DNA of 64,000 nucleotides from Clostridium tunisiense TJ (lineage in GTDB: Bacteria; Bacillota; Clostridia; Clostridiales; Clostridiaceae), in the NCBI RefSeq assembly GCF_000300195.1, contig NZ_AMQH01000012.1:62001-126000 (forward strand), in the 5' to 3' direction. Each line of letters opens with the position of its first letter. The first letter of the stretch is position 1. The position numbers were made by a program, and so were the translations under genes. Shown in pieces: positions 29,586 through 38,774 of the stretch. The notes below the pieces were generated by a model. It had not been told where the DNA came from and did not search any database. It worked only from the letters and a program-made list of their open reading frames with translations.

Positions 29586-30893
29586 ATGAAAAGGGTTATA
29601 TTAGAAAATGGAATAAAAGTCATATATAAAAGTATTCCTGGGAATATTACATCCTTTACCATAGGATTAGAGGCGGGGGCTAATGTAGAGCAAGAGGAAG
29701 AATTAGGTCTTGCTCATGTGGTAGAACATCTGGTTTTTAAGGGAACAAAAACCAGATCAGAAAAGGAAATAAATAATATATGTGATGAGGTTTTTGGATT
29801 TCACAATGCAATGACAAACTATCCCTACGCTGTATATTATGGAACTTGCTTAAATGAGGATTTTAATACTGCCTTTGAGATTTATAGTGATATCATTACA
29901 AATCCAGCCTTTAGAGAAGAAGGGTTTAAAGAGGAAATTCAGGTTATTATTGAGGAACTTAAGGAGTGGAGTGAGGATTTATCTCAGCATTGTGAAGATT
30001 TATTATTCTTTAATGCTTTTAAAGAGAGAAGAATTAAAGAACTAATAATTGGGAAAGAATCTATGCTTAGAAGTTTTACTTTAGAAGATGTTAGAGGGTT
30101 TTATAACAAATATTACACTCCAGATAACACCGTAATTTCTGTAGTAACTTCTTTGGCTTGTGAAGAAGTAATTAAACAGATTGAGGAAAGATTTGCTTCT
30201 TGGAGAAAAATAGATAAGCAACTTAAGGAAAATGGTAAGGGTATCGAAGCCTACGATAGAATCGGGCAGCTTCAAAGTAGTGAGGGTATAGAAAAGTCTA
30301 AAGAAAAAGAGATTAAACCACTTTATGAAAATCCAAATCAGGGTACATACTTTGAAAAAAGCTCAAACCTTAGTGGAGCTAAAATTCAGTATATTTTTCC
30401 TATACAATATTTAACCGAAGAAGAAGTAACCCTTTTAAGGATTTTTAATGAGGCTTTTGGAGAAGGTACTAGCTGCCTTTTATATGATGAAATAAGAACA
30501 AACAAAGGACTTGTATATGATATAGGTGGAAAGATAAAAAATGAAAAGGGCATTAAGCTTTATACAATAACTTTAGGAACTTCTAAGGAAAATGTAGAAA
30601 TTGCCATAAGCTTAATTAATGAAAAGCTTTCTGAGATTAAAGAAGCTAAAGAATTATTTACTGAAGAGAGAGTTAAAAAGTTAGCTAAGTCACAAAAATT
30701 AAAGAGAACTTTAAATTTAGAGAAATCTATAGTGTTATCAATGAATTTAGTAGTTTATGAAATTATGTATAATAACTGTGAGAAATTATTACGAGAATTT
30801 GAATTTGAAATTCTGCCAAAAGGGGAAGAAATTTTGAGGGTAGCAAAAAAAGCCTTGGTTAGTCCAGCAGTTCAAATTGTTATATCAGAGTAG
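29586..30893 (+). CDS. M16-family zinc metallopeptidase
   Basis: 435 residues with the inverted zinc motif HXXEH as HVVEHLVFKG (His, Glu, His) and a downstream Glu in VIIEELKEW. The second half has the inactive substrate-clamp fold ending around GLVYDIGGKIKNEKG. This is one complete bacterial M16B-type peptidase chain, cytosolic, with no signal peptide. It begins 16 bases after parC. ATG 29586 is chosen over the in-frame TTG 29580; the RBS is weak, which suggests coupling to parC. Substrate is unknown; relatives degrade or process small peptides. Confidence 0.87.
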   Translation: MKRVILENGIKVIYKSIPGNITSFTIGLEAGANVEQEEELGLAHVVEHLVFKGTKTRSEKEINNICDEVFGFHNAMTNYPYAVYYGTCLNEDFNTAFEIYSDIITNPAFREEGFKEEIQVIIEELKEWSEDLSQHCEDLLFFNAFKERRIKELIIGKESMLRSFTLEDVRGFYNKYYTPDNTVISVVTSLACEEVIKQIEERFASWRKIDKQLKENGKGIEAYDRIGQLQSSEGIEKSKEKEIKPLYENPNQGTYFEKSSNLSGAKIQYIFPIQYLTEEEVTLLRIFNEAFGEGTSCLLYDEIRTNKGLVYDIGGKIKNEKGIKLYTITLGTSKENVEIAISLINEKLSEIKEAKELFTEERVKKLAKSQKLKRTLNLEKSIVLSMNLVVYEIMYNNCEKLLREFEFEILPKGEEILRVAKKALVSPAVQIVISE

Positions 30894-30959
30894 AATGTTT
30901 TAATAAATCTATTGACAAAGAATGTTAAACATTATAAAATATTTTAAACAATTAAAAAC

Positions 30960-31250
30960 TATGATGAGAAGAGTAAATAGCCAAATTTTTCTACAGAGAG
31001 CTTCTGTTGCTGAGAGGAAGTGAAAAGTTATCTATTGAAAAAAGCCTCGGAGTTGTGCATTGAACCTTAACTTAGTTAAGTGGATGATGTAACGGGAGCT
31101 CCCGTTATAGAGCTAGAGTATAATCTTTTTATCAAAGCCGTACTTGAAAAGGTTAATATGGTGACATGTTAACGAACTGGGGTGGTACCACGAAGTAAGT
31201 AGCTCTCGTCCCCAAGACTTAAGTCTTGGGGGTGGGAGTTTTTTTATTTT
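30960..31250 (+). promoter_or_regulatory. T-box riboswitch, lysine type, upstream of lysS
   Basis: The leader shows the standard T-box parts in order: stem I with paired purine-rich bulges around AGAGAGCT and GAGAGGAAG (31000-31020), a specifier loop with AAAAAAG after CTATTG (about 31038-31044), the T-box antiterminator element CTGGGGTGGTACCACG (31177-31192) with the UGGN bulge as TGGT, and a strong terminator (about 31202-31247) with a T-run. The specifier gives AAA or AAG, both lysine codons. The N in TGGT is U, which pairs with an A discriminator, as expected for tRNA-Lys. Uncharged tRNA-Lys should switch on the gene downstream. Confidence 0.88.
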
Positions 31251-31311
31251 CAATTTTACAAACTAAAAGGTTTTAAGGAAAATTTCAGGAATTTGAAAGG
31301 TGGTATCATAG

Positions 31312-32832
31312 ATGTACAATAGCTATGAAGAGTTAAATAATTTAAGAAATATAATGGAAGATAGTAATGAGTTTATGGTTGAAAGAATCAAAAAAGTAAA
31401 TGGAATGGTGGAAAAAGGTATAAATCCTTATCCATATTCTTTTAATGCCACAACTCATAGCAGATTTATACTAGATAATTTTGAAAATATAGGTAGTGAT
31501 GAGGAGTTTGTATTAGCAGGTAGGATAATGCTTTTAAGAAGAATGGGAAAGGTAACCTTTTTAAACCTTCAAGACCAAAATGGGCAAATACAAGTATATT
31601 TTCATGAAGGTTCTCTAGGTAGTGACACATATGAAATATTAAAGCTTGTAGATGTAGGGGATATTATTGGGGTTTCAGGTACAGTTTTTAGAACAAAAAC
31701 GGATGAAATTACTATTAAGACAAAGACTATTACCGTTTTATCAAAATCTATTAGACCTTTGCCTGAAAAGTACCATGGAATACAAGATATGGATTTAAGA
31801 CAGAGACATCGTTCACTAGATATGATTATGAATGATGAGGTTAGAGAAAGATTTATTAAAAGATCTAAAGCTATGTTTGCTCTTAGAGAGTATATGGATA
31901 GCCTAGGTTTCATGGAAATGGAAACACCGATTTTAGATACAAAATACGGTGGAGGAGAAGCTAAGCCTTTCATAACTAATGTAAATGCACTAGGCTGTGA
32001 AGTTTTCATGAATGTTTCACCAGAGCTTTATTTAAAAAGACTTATGGTAGGAGGCATTGAAAGAGTTTATACCCTTGGTAGATCTTTCAGAAATGAAGGT
32101 ATAGATAGAACCCATTACCCAGAATTTTCACTTTTTGAGTGCTATATGGCCTATGCTGATTACAGAGATATGATGAGGCTTATGGAAAATATCTATGAAC
32201 ACATTTTCACAAAAGTAAATGGAACCACTAAGGCATCCTATGACGGAGTAGAAATTGATTTTAAGGCTCCTTGGAAAAGAGAAAGAATGTGTGATTTAGT
32301 AAAAAAAGAGATTAATTTTGATGTTGAAAACAGCTCTAAGGAAGAGATAATTCAATGCATTAATTCAAATGGTCTGCTTAATGAAGCGATAAAAGAAGGA
32401 TTTGTGCCAGAAGAAGCTTCAAAAGGAGAATTAATTATGACCCTATTTGAGGAGTATTGTGAAGGAAAGTTAATAGAGCCAACTTTTGTCATTGATTTTC
32501 CAATTGAATCTTCTCCTTTATGCAAAGTCCACAGAGAAAATCCTGAATTAATTGAAAGATTTGAACCCTACGCTTTTGGAGTAGAGCTTGGTAATGCTTA
32601 TTCAGAGTTAAACGATCCACTAAGACAAAGAATACTTCTTCATGAACAAGCTGAAAAGCTTAGAGCTGGATTAGAGACAGCGAGTCCAATGGATGAAGAA
32701 TTTGCAGTGGCAATTGACGTAGGTATGCCACCAGCAGGAGGATTAGGTATTGGAATTGATAGAATGGTAATGTTTTTAACTGGTGCAAATTCTATAAAAG
32801 ATGTTATTGCATTTCCACTTGTAAAGAGATAG
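31312..32832 (+). CDS. lysS: Class II lysyl-tRNA synthetase
   Basis: 506 residues. The N-terminal OB-fold anticodon domain (about 60-165, GRIMLLRRMGKVTFLNLQD) is followed by the class II core, with motif 2 around GRSFRNEGIDRTHYPEFS and motif 3 at GGLGIGIDRMVMFL. It charges tRNA-Lys with lysine. The sequence deviates from typical LysS in places, for example RQRHRSLD where most have RYRQRYLD, and HYPEF for HNPEF. A housekeeping lysS is often located elsewhere in clostridia, so this could be a second, tRNA-responsive copy. A T-box leader precedes it. Confidence 0.9.
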   Translation: MYNSYEELNNLRNIMEDSNEFMVERIKKVNGMVEKGINPYPYSFNATTHSRFILDNFENIGSDEEFVLAGRIMLLRRMGKVTFLNLQDQNGQIQVYFHEGSLGSDTYEILKLVDVGDIIGVSGTVFRTKTDEITIKTKTITVLSKSIRPLPEKYHGIQDMDLRQRHRSLDMIMNDEVRERFIKRSKAMFALREYMDSLGFMEMETPILDTKYGGGEAKPFITNVNALGCEVFMNVSPELYLKRLMVGGIERVYTLGRSFRNEGIDRTHYPEFSLFECYMAYADYRDMMRLMENIYEHIFTKVNGTTKASYDGVEIDFKAPWKRERMCDLVKKEINFDVENSSKEEIIQCINSNGLLNEAIKEGFVPEEASKGELIMTLFEEYCEGKLIEPTFVIDFPIESSPLCKVHRENPELIERFEPYAFGVELGNAYSELNDPLRQRILLHEQAEKLRAGLETASPMDEEFAVAIDVGMPPAGGLGIGIDRMVMFLTGANSIKDVIAFPLVKR

Positions 32833-33080
32833 TTTAGCATTTTGATTATGAGATAGATATTATGATTAAATAACAATAAGTATTTAATATTAGTTTTTAT
32901 GCTGCGTGTAGTAGTAATAAATATAAAAAATACACTATATATTGCACTGACAATTATAGATTATTGGTAATAGTTAATTTTGTTGGATTAATATATTATC
33001 ATGAGTTTTATAGCAAGCTCTAAAATAAAAAAGTTACTAATAGGATTATTGATATTCATTAGCAACTTTACAAAAATAGA

Positions 33081-33130
33081 AATGCCAAGGACAATAGAGG
33101 AACTAGTTTTCTACTTATCCTTGGCATTAT
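33081..33130. terminator. Bidirectional terminator
   Basis: AATGCCAAGGA (33081-33091) pairs with TCCTTGGCATT (33118-33128) around a 26-base loop, between convergent lysS and the endonuclease IV-like gene. Nothing else is visible in the 379-base gap. Confidence 0.6.
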
Positions 33131-33211
33131 TAATATTGACTATTAAGTTGTAATATTAATACAACTATTTAGATAAATGTTAATGTACTTAGTAGACGAA
33201 AGCAATCAGGT

Positions 33212-34030
33212 TTATAAGGCTTCATAATAATTTTTAATTAATAATGAGTCATTTTCTAGTATTGGACTTTCGCAAATGATGCAGCCTTTAACATTAAAGT
33301 TTTTAAAAGCTTCTATGCAAGCTCTGTAGTTAAAATCACTTTCTTCAAAAGGAAGATGATTTTTCTCTCCTTTAGCACCGTAATTTATACCAGACATATG
33401 TACATGTAAATCCTCTAAAGCCTCCATACCTAAATTATCTCCTACATAGGATAGAATTCTAGCAAAATCATCATAATTTTTTAAGGCTCCATTATACCTT
33501 GCATGCAAATGGGAAAAATCTATGCAAAGTTTAACATTGGGAACTCTTTTACAAAGCTCTACCAATTCCTCAAGAGAACCGAACTGGGTACCCTTGCCGG
33601 TGGTTTCAAGCCTATAATCTACTCCTAAGTATGGAAGTTTTCTTAAATTTTCTTCAATAGTATTAAAGGTTTCTTCTTTGGAATCTTTAAGATAAAAGCC
33701 CGGATGAAAAATTAAGCTTCTACCACCAACCTTTGATAGACCTTCTGCGCCTTTTATTATCCTTTCAAGGGATTGAAGTTGCTTTTCCTCTTCATCAGCA
33801 TTGAGATTTATAAAATAGGAACCGTGGGCAGAAAGATAGAATGAATTATCCTCTTTAGCTTTTAAAACCTCATTTTTATTCTTATCAGTTATATTAACAG
33901 AACGTACAAAAGGAAGTTCCATAGCATCTAGTCCCAATTTTTTTAAATAAGGTATTCCAGTTTTATAAACAAACTTAGTATTTTCATTTCCCAGAGGAAG
34001 TCCGGAAATACCAAATAATAATTTATCCAT
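33212..34030 (-). CDS. Endonuclease IV-like TIM-barrel protein
   Basis: 272 residues of the AP endonuclease family 2 / xylose isomerase-like barrel. Metal-ligand motifs typical of Nfo are recognisable: FHPGFYL (His), YRLETTGKGTQFG (Glu), KLCIDFSHLHAR (Asp, His), HVHMSG (His) and CESP (Glu). The start follows GAGGTGATTTACT at good spacing. True Nfo acts on abasic DNA sites, but this chain looks more like the distant archaeal and clostridial branch, so DNA repair is likely rather than proven. Single-gene unit. Confidence 0.78.
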   Translation of the reverse strand: MDKLLFGISGLPLGNENTKFVYKTGIPYLKKLGLDAMELPFVRSVNITDKNKNEVLKAKEDNSFYLSAHGSYFINLNADEEEKQLQSLERIIKGAEGLSKVGGRSLIFHPGFYLKDSKEETFNTIEENLRKLPYLGVDYRLETTGKGTQFGSLEELVELCKRVPNVKLCIDFSHLHARYNGALKNYDDFARILSYVGDNLGMEALEDLHVHMSGINYGAKGEKNHLPFEESDFNYRACIEAFKNFNVKGCIICESPILENDSLLIKNYYEAL

Positions 34031-34486
34031 AGTAAATCACCTCTACAATTATTTTATCGTGAACAGAAGTTATAATTAATCTCTCCATAAAGCTTACTTA
34101 GTTCCTTAAGACTTGTGATATAAAGCAAAATAAATCTTAATTTTGGAAGCCTATAGTCATGAAAGTAAGTGAGAAATAGCGCTGAAATAGAAAGGGAAAA
34201 CATGACTACAGAAAGTATAACACAACTTAGTGTTATTAACAAAATAGGTTTCTATGCAAAGGTTTATGATTTTATTTATGAAAAATTATTAGAGATTTTT
34301 TTACTATAAAAAAATTACATCTTGTGCAAGAGGGGAGTTTTCGTGTTATTATGTATAGGAAAGTACACTAGAAAGTAATGTGATTTTATAATTACCAAGG
34401 CTATTATTAATAGAAATAAGGGATATAAAAAGTATTACTTTAGAGTTTGCCGCATATGAAAGCTAAAAAGTTAAGAAGGTGACAAG

Positions 34487-36256
34487 ATGAACACTATATG
34501 GAGAGAAAAACCCTGCTCAATTGAAGTTATAAAACAGCTCTGTGTAAAAACTAATATCAGTCCTATAACCCTAAGGGTTTTATATAATAGAGGAATAGAT
34601 ACAGAAGAAAAAATAAAAAAGTTTTTTAAGGGCTCCTTAAGAGATTTACATAACCCATTTTTCATGAAAGACATGGAAAATGGGGTAAACATAGTAAAAC
34701 AAGCCATAGAAAATGGAGAAAAAATAATTATATACGGGGATTATGACGCAGATGGTGTTACCAGTACCGTGGTTTTGTATAAAGGGCTAACAAAAGCAGG
34801 GGCAAAAGTTAATTATTACATACCTGATAGAGAACAAGAAGGCTATGGAATGAACTTAGATAGAATTGAGGAGCTATGTAAAGAAGGCTATAATTTAATA
34901 CTAACCTGCGACAATGGTATTTCTGCTGTTAATGAAGTTAGAAGAGTTAAAGAGTTAGGTATGAAAATTGTTATAACTGACCATCATGAACTGCCTTTTA
35001 TTGAAGGTGAGAACAATAGAACTGTGATAATGCCTGAAGCAGATGCCATAATCAATCCTAAAAGACCAGACTGTGAATATCCTTTCAAGTTTTTATGTGG
35101 GGCTGGAATAGCTTTTAAATTTGTAGTAGCCCTATATAAAGCTATGAATATAAAAGGCGAGGAAGCTCTGGAACTTTTAGAATTTGCAGGAATGGGTACT
35201 ATTTGTGATGTGGTAGATTTAGTAGATGAAAATAGGATTATTGCTAGGGAAGCATTAAGACTTTTAACAACCTCTAAGAATAAAGGAATTAAGGCTTTGA
35301 AAGAAGTAATAGGAATTAAAGAAGCAGTAAGTTGTTACCATGTAGGTTTTAACATCGGGCCATGTATTAATGCCACAGGAAGGCTTGAAACTGCAAGTTT
35401 ATCCGTAGATTTATTATTATGTGAAGATGATAATGAAGCCAAGTCTATTGCAACTAGAATTCATACTCTTAATAAAGAAAGACAAGACTTAACCAATACT
35501 AGTGTAGAAGAGGTTTGTGAAATCATCGATAACTCTTCAATAAAAAATAATAAGGTTATAGTTGTTTATAAAAAGGATATGCATGAAAGTATTGCAGGAA
35601 TTGTAGCTGGTAGAATAAGAGAGAGATATAATGTGCCAACTATTATATTAACAGAAGGTAAAGAAAGACCAAAAGGTTCAGGTAGATCCATAGAAGGATA
35701 TAACATGTTTGAAGAGATTCTAAAGTGTAAGGATTTGCTTTTTAAATTTGGTGGACACCCCATGGCGGCAGGACTTTCTTTGGATGAAGATAAAATAGAA
35801 GAGTTTTCCAATAGACTTAATGATAATTGCAAGCTATCCTCACAAGATTTAATTCCAGTAGTACCTGTAGATTCTCAGTTATCTCTTCAATATATTAATT
35901 ATGAAGTAGTAAAAGAATTTAAGGAATTAGCTCCTTTTGGAAAAGGCAATCCATCACCAGTACTTATGGCAAAAAAAATTAAAATTAAACATATTAAATT
36001 TTTAGGGAATGAAAATCAACATGTAAAACTTTTATGCTATATACCAAACACCTCTAAAACTATTGAGGGTCTTTATTTTAGCAAGGGAGAGGAAATCAGA
36101 GAATTACTTGAGCACTACTTTGGACAGGGGTATATGAATTGTATAAATGCACCTGGTGATTTATACTTGGACTTATTATTTGAACCTGATATAAATGAGT
36201 TTAATGGGCAACGAAATCTTCAACTTAAATTAAAAGATGTTAAGATTTCAAGATAA
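34487..36256 (+). CDS. recJ: Single-stranded-DNA-specific exonuclease RecJ
   Basis: 589 residues of the DHH superfamily. Catalytic motifs are intact: YGDYDADGVTST (about 82-93), CDNGIS, ITDHHEL (about 162-168) and GIAFKFV. The DHHA1 domain (about 370-460, GRSIEGYNMFE and GGHPMAAG) is followed by the C-terminal OB fold (about 470-560, PFGKGNPSPVLM). It degrades 5'-ended single strands in recombination and base-excision repair. GGTGAC precedes ATG 34487. It is somewhat shorter than the longer Bacillus RecJ forms and lacks their extra tail. Confidence 0.92.
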   Translation: MNTIWREKPCSIEVIKQLCVKTNISPITLRVLYNRGIDTEEKIKKFFKGSLRDLHNPFFMKDMENGVNIVKQAIENGEKIIIYGDYDADGVTSTVVLYKGLTKAGAKVNYYIPDREQEGYGMNLDRIEELCKEGYNLILTCDNGISAVNEVRRVKELGMKIVITDHHELPFIEGENNRTVIMPEADAIINPKRPDCEYPFKFLCGAGIAFKFVVALYKAMNIKGEEALELLEFAGMGTICDVVDLVDENRIIAREALRLLTTSKNKGIKALKEVIGIKEAVSCYHVGFNIGPCINATGRLETASLSVDLLLCEDDNEAKSIATRIHTLNKERQDLTNTSVEEVCEIIDNSSIKNNKVIVVYKKDMHESIAGIVAGRIRERYNVPTIILTEGKERPKGSGRSIEGYNMFEEILKCKDLLFKFGGHPMAAGLSLDEDKIEEFSNRLNDNCKLSSQDLIPVVPVDSQLSLQYINYEVVKEFKELAPFGKGNPSPVLMAKKIKIKHIKFLGNENQHVKLLCYIPNTSKTIEGLYFSKGEEIRELLEHYFGQGYMNCINAPGDLYLDLLFEPDINEFNGQRNLQLKLKDVKISR

Positions 36257-36405
36257 ATACTTATGTTTTAAATTTGGAAGATTATAAGAATCTAGAGGAA
36301 ATACTTGCACAGAGTTAATAGAAGTTTATGGTACAAAGTATATTTCAAACTTTATAACACATAATAACATGGAAAATATTATTCAATATATGGAGGATTG
36401 TTATT

Positions 36406-36579
36406 ATGCCATTATCAAGAAACTCAAAACAAAACCTTGAAAAATCTGTTGGAGATATGCAAAATGCTCAAAGCTTCTTTACTGGTGATTACGAATATTT
36501 AATTACTGATAAAAAAGAAAATAAATTTCAAAATCAAAGTAACAATTTAGAAAGAAACTTAGGAAGTAATAAAAAATAA
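36406..36579 (+). CDS. Small hydrophilic protein next to SASP genes
   Basis: 57 residues, starting MPLSRNSKQNLEKSVGDMQN and rich in Asn, Lys, Ser and Gln, with no membrane segment. GGAGG lies 10 bases before ATG 36406, so it is a genuine gene although short. I do not recognise a family. The position beside spore-protein genes and the composition suggest a spore-core or sporulation role, but that is inference. Its terminator is shared with the convergent SASP gene. Confidence 0.6.
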   Translation: MPLSRNSKQNLEKSVGDMQNAQSFFTGDYEYLITDKKENKFQNQSNNLERNLGSNKK

Positions 36580-36581
36580 AA

Positions 36582-36612
36582 CATTGGCAAGGGAAGTTCC
36601 CTTGCCAATGCT
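36582..36612. terminator. Bidirectional terminator
   Basis: CATTGGCAAGGGAA (36582-36595) pairs with TTCCCTTGCCAATG (36597-36610); the inner pairs will open to form the loop. It ends both the small-protein transcript and SASP gene 1. Confidence 0.9.
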
Positions 36613-36618
36613 TTTATA

Positions 36619-36810
36619 TTATAGATTTCTTTCGTAAGCTTCAACCATTTTCTTAACCATTTGTCCGCCTATTGATCCTGCTTCTCTAGAAGTTAGGTCA
36701 CCATTGTAACCTTCTTTTAAATTAACTCCTACTTCACGTGCAGCTTCCATTTTAAATCTGTTTAATCCTTCTTTAGCTTCTGGAACTAAAACTCTATTTC
36801 TGCTTGACAT
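36619..36810 (-). CDS. Small acid-soluble spore protein, alpha/beta type (copy 1)
   Basis: 63 residues. The family signature is present: an N-terminal EAKEGLNRFKMEAAREVGV helix, then GYNGDLTSREAGSIGGQMVKK and the second helix. Alpha/beta SASPs coat and protect DNA in the dormant spore and are cut at germination by the protease GPR. AGGAGG precedes the ATG. Three paralogs lie upstream on the same strand. A hairpin, AATAAAGTT with AACTTTATT (36829-36837 with 36845-36853), sits just before the RBS. Confidence 0.93.
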   Translation of the reverse strand: MSSRNRVLVPEAKEGLNRFKMEAAREVGVNLKEGYNGDLTSREAGSIGGQMVKKMVEAYERNL

Positions 36811-36898
36811 ATTGAATTCCTCCTTTTAAATAAAGTTTCAAATGAACTTTATTAATATAATTTAGTAACCATTGTCAAAGTTGAACGGAGCCTTAAAA

Positions 36899-37090
36899 CT
36901 ATAGATTTCTTTCGTAAGCTTCAACCATTTTCTTAACCATTTGTCCGCCGATAGAACCAGCTTCTCTAGAAGTTAAGTCACCATTGTAGCCTTCTTTTAA
37001 GTTAACTCCTACTTCTTGTGCAGCTTCCATCTTAAATCTGTTTAATCCTTCTCTAGCCTCTGGAACTAATACTCTGTTTCTGTTTGACAT
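36899..37090 (-). CDS. Small acid-soluble spore protein, alpha/beta type (copy 2)
   Basis: 63 residues, differing from copy 1 at only a few positions (N for S at 3, R for K at 13, Q for R at 25). The spacing of 88 bases between the two genes and the near identity point to a recent tandem duplication. A leader hairpin, TTAAGACTT with AAGTCTTAA (37111-37119 with 37125-37133), precedes AAGGAGG. Expression should be forespore-specific (sigma-G), but I could not identify a clear sigma-G promoter by eye. Confidence 0.93.
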   Translation of the reverse strand: MSNRNRVLVPEAREGLNRFKMEAAQEVGVNLKEGYNGDLTSREAGSIGGQMVKKMVEAYERNL

Positions 37091-37133
37091 ATTAAATTCC
37101 TCCTTTTTAGTTAAGACTTTTATGAAGTCTTAA

Positions 37134-37877
37134 ATATATAATTTTATTACTTAATTCTCTGAAAAGCCTTCTAACTATTCGTAAAAAGTACTCACTTTGT
37201 AAGTTACTCTTCAGTGGAACATTTTAAGAATTTAAGAGAATTATAAGTAATAAGAATTACCAAAGTTAAGAGTAAAGGTGTTACTACAAACAGCTGCTGT
37301 TCAAATGCTTTGTTTGTTTTGTGTGTTTTACTGTTTGTAATATTATTTTGTCCACTAAGTCTTTTTATATGTGAGATAATTTATTCCAGTATAGGTTAAA
37401 TAATGAACAAGTCCATTTTGTTTAGAAACTTTGAAAGCAAATTTAGGTTAAGCAAAGATATCTCTGTGAACAAACTGTGTTTGTTACGCCAAAACAATTT
37501 TTCTAGACAGAGCAACAGTTACTTATATAAGATGGCAGACTTGAAGTTTCCAAAATGTTGTTAAAACTGTAGACTTCAGTTTAATTAAGGATTTCTCTAA
37601 AAATAATTAAATAGGAGTTAATTGTAAAAGAATTTATGCATATTTTCCTCAAGGAAATCTTTAATATAATTAAGTCACTATTTTTATGGTACTAATTAAA
37701 TTAATAATTCTTAATGAAATTCCTTCAAGTGCCATAAACACTATATATTGTTATATTTATTTCTTTTTATATTTAAATCAATATACAGCAAATACCTAAA
37801 GAATTATGGGTTTTAATTTACATATCAATGGAATTAGTGTTATTTATTATAAAAATTTCTCTTTTGCATAAAAAAAT
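37134..37877. other. Long intergenic region between SASP pairs
   Basis: About 750 bases with no recognisable gene. A 53-codon open frame (37403-37564) has no ribosome binding site and is rejected. T/G-rich runs near 37300-37345 and several short imperfect inverted repeats exist, but nothing that I can name. Confidence 0.35.
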
Positions 37878-37908
37878 AATAGGGATACACAGAAAGTGCA
37901 TCCCTATT
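37878..37908 (-). terminator. Terminator of SASP copies 3 and 4
   Basis: AATAGGGATACAC pairs with GTGCATCCCTATT with one mismatch. Read on the minus strand it is followed by ATTTTTTTA, so it terminates minus-strand transcripts coming from the SASP genes about 120 bases upstream. Confidence 0.8.
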
Positions 37909-38024
37909 TGGACATTAGCTTTTAAGAAACTCTACTTATAATTTGAATTATTTTATATAAACTTTCATGTTATATAGAATGAATTTAATTATAAATGTTG
38001 TTTATTAAAAGATACTATATTAAA

Positions 38025-38219
38025 TTATAGGTTTCTTTCGTAAGCTTCAACCATTCTTTTAACCATTTGTCCGCCTACTGATCCTGCTTCTCTAGAAGTT
38101 AGGTCACCATTGTAGCCTTGTTTTAAATTAACTCCTACTTCTTGTGCAGCTTCCATTTTAAATCTGTTTAATCCTTCTTTAGCTTCAGGAACTAATGCTC
38201 TGTTATTTCTGTTTGACAT
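38025..38219 (-). CDS. Small acid-soluble spore protein, alpha/beta type (copy 3)
   Basis: 64 residues with one residue more at the start (SNRNNRAL) than copies 1 and 2. It carries GYNGDLTSREAGSVGGQMVK and the same ends. It is closest to copy 4. Just before the RBS a two-part hairpin can form: TAAGCC/GGCTTA (38239-38244 with 38270-38275) enclosing GTAAG/CTTAC. The gene is read with AGGAGG at good spacing. Confidence 0.93.
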   Translation of the reverse strand: MSNRNNRALVPEAKEGLNRFKMEAAQEVGVNLKQGYNGDLTSREAGSVGGQMVKRMVEAYERNL

Positions 38220-38306
38220 TGTGAACTCCTCCTTTGATTAAGCCTGGTAAGCAATATACTTACTCATTGGGCTTACGTATTAGAATTAAACTAATTGAAT
38301 TTTAGA

Positions 38307-38501
38307 TTATAGGTTTCGCTCGTAAGCTTCAACCATTCTTTTAACCATTTGTCCGCCTACTGAACCATTTTCTCTAGCTGTTAGGTCTCCATTATAGCCT
38401 TGTTTTAAATTAACTCCTACCTCTTGTGCTGCTTCCATTTTAAATCTGTTAAGTCCTTCTTTAGCTTCTGGAACTAATGCTCTATTATTTCTGTTTGCCA
38501 T
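38307..38501 (-). CDS. Small acid-soluble spore protein, alpha/beta type (copy 4)
   Basis: 64 residues starting MANRNNRALVPEAKEGLNRF. It differs from copy 3 mainly in the central turn (LTARENGSVGG, closer to the classical NGSVGG form). It lies 87 bases upstream of copy 3 on the same strand and divergent from murG. AGGAGGG lies upstream of the ATG. Having four genes matches the multi-gene SASP pools of clostridia. Confidence 0.93.
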   Translation of the reverse strand: MANRNNRALVPEAKEGLNRFKMEAAQEVGVNLKQGYNGDLTARENGSVGGQMVKRMVEAYERNL

Positions 38502-38774
38502 CTTGAATCCCTCCTTTTCATTTGGTACTATTATTTTGACCCTTTATTTTAAAATTATTTTATAAAATTAGTGGAACTTATGGAATTTATTGCACCTTAA
38601 TATAAAATTTAGTTTATTTAAACTGGTTATTTTAGTAACTTTAAATTAAAGTTAAGTATATAATATAACTGAAAGATTTAACATAGTAATCAGGGTATTA
38701 TTATAATAAAGATAGTAGAGTTAGTCTTGTTAGATAACAAAGTAATATTCTTATTATTTCAGGAGGTTTCAAAA

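Noticed and set aside
34054-34242. 62-codon minus-strand frame with a hydrophobic start, upstream of the endonuclease IV-like gene
   Set aside because: Starts at TTG without RBS; an inner ATG at 34203 also lacks one. Could be a real small membrane protein but cannot be supported.
37111-37180. Possible sigma-G promoter for SASP copy 2
   Set aside because: A GAATA-like -35 exists but the -10 match is poor, so I do not list it.
37403-37564. 53-codon + strand frame between SASP pairs
   Set aside because: No ribosome binding site and composition unlike neighbouring proteins.
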